Shown: positions 61,401 through 64,000 of the stretch, in pieces
How the letters are laid out: every line of letters starts with the position of its first letter
How positions within the stretch are numbered: position 1 is the stretch's first letter
Origin: Chamaecyparis obtusa
Lineage: Eukaryota > Streptophyta > Pinopsida > Cupressales > Cupressaceae
Direction: 5' to 3'
DNA: 64,000 nt
NCBI GenBank assembly: GCA_027943335.1
Contig: BSBK01002925.1
Coordinates: 1,798,001 to 1,862,000 of the forward strand
Made by a program: the position numbers and the translations under genes
Notes under the pieces: model-generated
What the model was told of the DNA's origin: nothing
Database searches by the model: none
What the model saw: only the letters and a program-made list of their open reading frames with translations

Positions 61401-61791
61401 TAATTCTGATCTTCGTATTTGGATAGAAGTAATGTGAAAAAGAGAGAGAAATTCTCTATTCTAGTATGTGGACGTTCATTTTGTTTTTTTTTTCACCATA
61501 GTTTCAATTTTTGGTTGATTGTCTCAATCCAAAAGAGGCTCAAGTTTTGATCAATCCTAATTTAAAATAAATAGATAATTTAATTTATGTATCAATTTAT
61601 TTTAAAGTTTATATATCAAATTTGAATGTAATAAATAATTAAATAATTTAATTTAAATTTAATTTTGTAATAACGAAATTTATTTTAATTTAAATTTTTT
61701 TATTAAATAAATTAAATAAGTTAAGATTTGATTAGATTGTATTTGATTCTATGTTTGGATTGTAGATTGAATTGATGAGACTTGCATTGAT
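58486..61791. other. No gene seen, AT-rich
   Basis: No coding frame of interest. Small internal duplications are visible: GATTTAAGACT...CATAACCTTA...CATTG.TGACTA at 58985-59035 and again at 59060-59122, and TAATATTGATAAAAAATA near 60620 and 60920. This may be old, unrecognisable repeat or true intergenic DNA. Confidence 0.5.
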
Positions 61792-62053
61792 TGTTGTATA
61801 TACTTGTCTTTTGTTCGATCATAATCAAATTATATATGAAAAAACACGTCTCTACGTGAGTGGAGACACATCTCTTCATTGACATGTCTCGTTAATTAAT
61901 CGATTGTTAATCAATTTGATTTACTATATTAATATTATGAGAACTCTACTATCGTTAATTATATATATGGATTAGTATATATATATAATAATATCATCGA
62001 TTATTATATATATTAATGTGTGTATAATAGATTATTTCTCACAAACATCAACA
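61792..62053 (-). repeat. E9 short Copia-type LTR
   Basis: 262 bp. On the - strand it starts TGTTGATGTTTG after the tract CTAAGAGGGAG and ends ATACAACA. It is rich in TATATA. The GAGACACATCTC and GAGACATGTC elements form short palindromes. It looks like the 3' LTR of a - strand Copia element whose body lies above 62064. Confidence 0.75.
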
Positions 62054-62940
62054 CTCCCTCTTAGCTAGGGAAGATAAAAATCAAAATGTCAATTCCAATA
62101 AGTCGATTAATTTTAGAACAGAGAAGATATCACCTCATCGTGGTATGAGTATGAATATCAAGTCACATGATATTCACCATAGCAAAAAGTATTTTAGATA
62201 TCACCTCAATATGATATCAGAGATATGGTCCAACCAAGAATATCAAGTCTCATGATATTCACCATAACTCATAGATTCATAAGAAATATCATCTCATGAT
62301 ATTGAGAGCATTGGCCATAGAATATCAAGTCTCATGATATTCATCAAGTACTCAAAGTAATGGCCTACCAACATCGAGTCTCATGATGTCCACCAAGTAC
62401 TCAACAAATGCCGATAGGTAATGTCCACTTACCATAGGAACATACATATATCATGATCTATTTCAGCCATCATAAGATGTCTATCACAATAGAAGATCAT
62501 GGTCTGTTTAAGGAACTCAATCCACCATGCAAGATATCATCTATCATGATTGGTTTCATCCATCATAAGATGTCTATCATGATAGAAGATCAAGTTATTG
62601 TAAGATCGTCACCTTCCAATAACTTTAACAAATACAAGTGATAAACATTTGGAAGTCGTCACTTCCTCATGATGTACACAAGGGGCAAACCCATTAAAAA
62701 ACATGACATCCACCATGCCTCAACATAGAGGGTGGAAGCAAGGGATTTCACCTTGAACATCTCTCACAAAGAAGAACTCATTGAGAAGATATCAATGTGT
62801 TGATCTTTTTCATCCAAGATTGCTTAAGATAACCTTGTCAGATTCCCTTTGATTTTAATTTTTTGAGCTCCTCATCCAAAGTTACCTCAGAAGAGTCAGA
62901 CTGCCTCTAAATCTGATATCAATCTTCTTTTCCTACAAGA
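62054..62940 (-). other. E9 3' region with PPT and short repeats
   Basis: Polypurine tract CTAAGAGGGAG on the - strand at 62064-62054. Beyond it are several CAAGTCTCATGATATTC repeats (62160-62345) and two copies, 94 bp apart (62451 and 62545), of a unit containing CCATCATAAGATGTCTATCA. No protein is readable, so pol is missing or beyond recognition. Confidence 0.65.
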
Positions 62941-62999
62941 GTATCCTAACAAAAGATCAAGGAAAATATCTATTATAGTATGTATATAAATGTATCATC

Positions 63000-64000
63000 T
63001 TAAAATGAAAGAAATTCCATCTTGATAGGTTTAGCACCCTCTTTAAGTACTTTTATCATGATAGACTTGCATTTAGGATGCATTTTGCACTTATTTCCTT
63101 CATTTTAGGTGAAATTAGGGTTAGGATCCCTAGGATTCTCCTTAATTTCCCTTCTATTTGGCTCTATTTTCTAGGTAGGACTTAGAAATAGGTCCTCCTC
63201 ACCTTCATCATATTCATCATAGGATTTTGTGCCTCTCCCTGGCGCTCTACCCAATTTTGATATCATTTCTAGGTTTCCAAGCATCCCCAGGACCTCCTGT
63301 TTCTTATTCTAGCAGGATCTGGACCCTTGGGTCAAGGACGAGGTCATCCCTGACCTAGGTCAGGATCTAGGTCATCCGTGACCTAGGTTAGACATGAGGT
63401 CATCTTTGACCTCCTTTGAGATTTTATCCCCCTTTTCAAATTTGGCCCCGGAGGGCCCCAAAATTAATTTCGGGCTTTCAAATTTGAGTACGAAAGGGTT
63501 TTAATTCAAAATTCATTTAATTATTTTCTCTCCTTAGTTGGTTATTGTGATTGGACCATAATTCAAGGTGAAATTTGAATTATGGGTCCTCACATTGCTC
63601 TAGGAGCCTCACCTTGAAACCTCTATATAAAGACTCTCATTTGCCTTCATTTTCATATAAGGAGACCAAGCAATTTCATGATCAAGACATCAAGTGGAGA
63701 CATAATTGATGCAAGCAAAAAAGTGGTAGTGAAGTGAAGATGCAATATTGCAAGAGGATGATATAGAAGATCAAGCCATTGTTGATATCAAGCATTTTTT
63801 AGCACACCATTGTGAACATCTATTTGGAGCAAGAGATATCCTTTCTTCCTTGATCCACCATTATAAATATTCAAGCATTCAAAGATACAACCATGGGGTA
63901 GCAATTATAGATTATGAGTTTGGTAGGAGTACTTTAGCCTTGGGGGCTTGGTATGCTTTCTTATCTTATTCAAATCTATGCATTGCTTTCTCATACACAT
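63000..64000 (+). repeat. E10 partial LTR, related to E4 LTR
   Basis: The + strand TATA box TATATAAAG is at 63624-63632. Upstream, three perfect AGGTCATCNNTGACCT motifs occur at an exact 28-bp period (63341, 63369, 63397), as in E4's U3. Downstream, CTCTCATTT and CATGATCAAG...CATCAAG resemble the E4 region after its TATA. The start is not resolved and the window ends inside the element. Confidence 0.65.

Noticed and set aside
58486..61791. Host gene exons in the feature-poor stretch
   Set aside because: No frame longer than a few dozen codons, no splice-bounded homology that I can recognise, and strong AT bias.

Overview
The window looks like intergenic DNA from a large, repeat-rich plant nuclear genome. 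It is AT-rich and CG-poor. Every coding trace I recognise is LTR retrotransposon protein of plant type: Ty3/Gypsy Tat-like polyproteins with an extra archaeal-type RNase H (aRH), Ty1/Copia polyprotein, and gag-only relatives. A gymnosperm or similarly large plant genome would fit, but I cannot name a species. I see no convincing host gene, tRNA gene, intact rRNA gene or CRISPR array.

Layout. 0-8 kb: E1, a + strand Tat-like Gypsy element with order gag/PR - aRH - RT - RH - IN (2-4976), then its 3' LTR starting at 5131. 8.3-13 kb: two decayed, unidentified + strand coding remnants (about 8317-9817 and 10795-11210) and low-complexity DNA. 13.1-28.4 kb: E2, a - strand Tat-like Gypsy element with the classic order gag - PR - G-patch - RT - RH - aRH - IN. 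It is interrupted by E3, a + strand gag/PR Gypsy element with LTRs 18254-19218 and 21242-22161 (target duplication AAAAA), and by a 516-bp inverted repeat made of 5S rRNA-derived sequence (17041-17556). 28.4-50.1 kb: E4, a - strand gag/PR-only Gypsy element with LTRs 28387-29275 and 49262-50148. Its gag is split by E5 (33142-47923), a - strand non-autonomous element with LTRs of about 2.8 kb. E5's 5' LTR is in turn split by E6, a + strand Copia element (39388-46448, target duplication ACCTA).

50-64 kb: E7 (long charged ORF 51213-53815 plus a Copia-type LTR 54130-55232), E8 (Copia-type LTR 56544-57809), a tandem array of units of about 178 bp (57820-58485), about 3.3 kb without recognisable features, E9 (- strand Copia-type 3' LTR 61792-62053 with a repeat-bearing 3' region), and E10 (start of a + strand LTR, about 63000 to the window end).

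How it fits together. E4 contains E5, which contains E6, and E4 itself probably sits in E2's upstream LTR, so the order of arrival can be read directly: E2, then E4, then E5, then E6. E1 and E6 are nearly frame-intact but carry many nonsense codons, almost all TAG where Gln is expected. Together with CTGT-to-CTAT Cys-to-Tyr changes in zinc knuckles, this is the signature expected from deamination of methylated cytosine at CAG/CTG (CHG) sites, that is, silenced elements decaying under plant-type methylation. No element appears able to move on its own as it stands.
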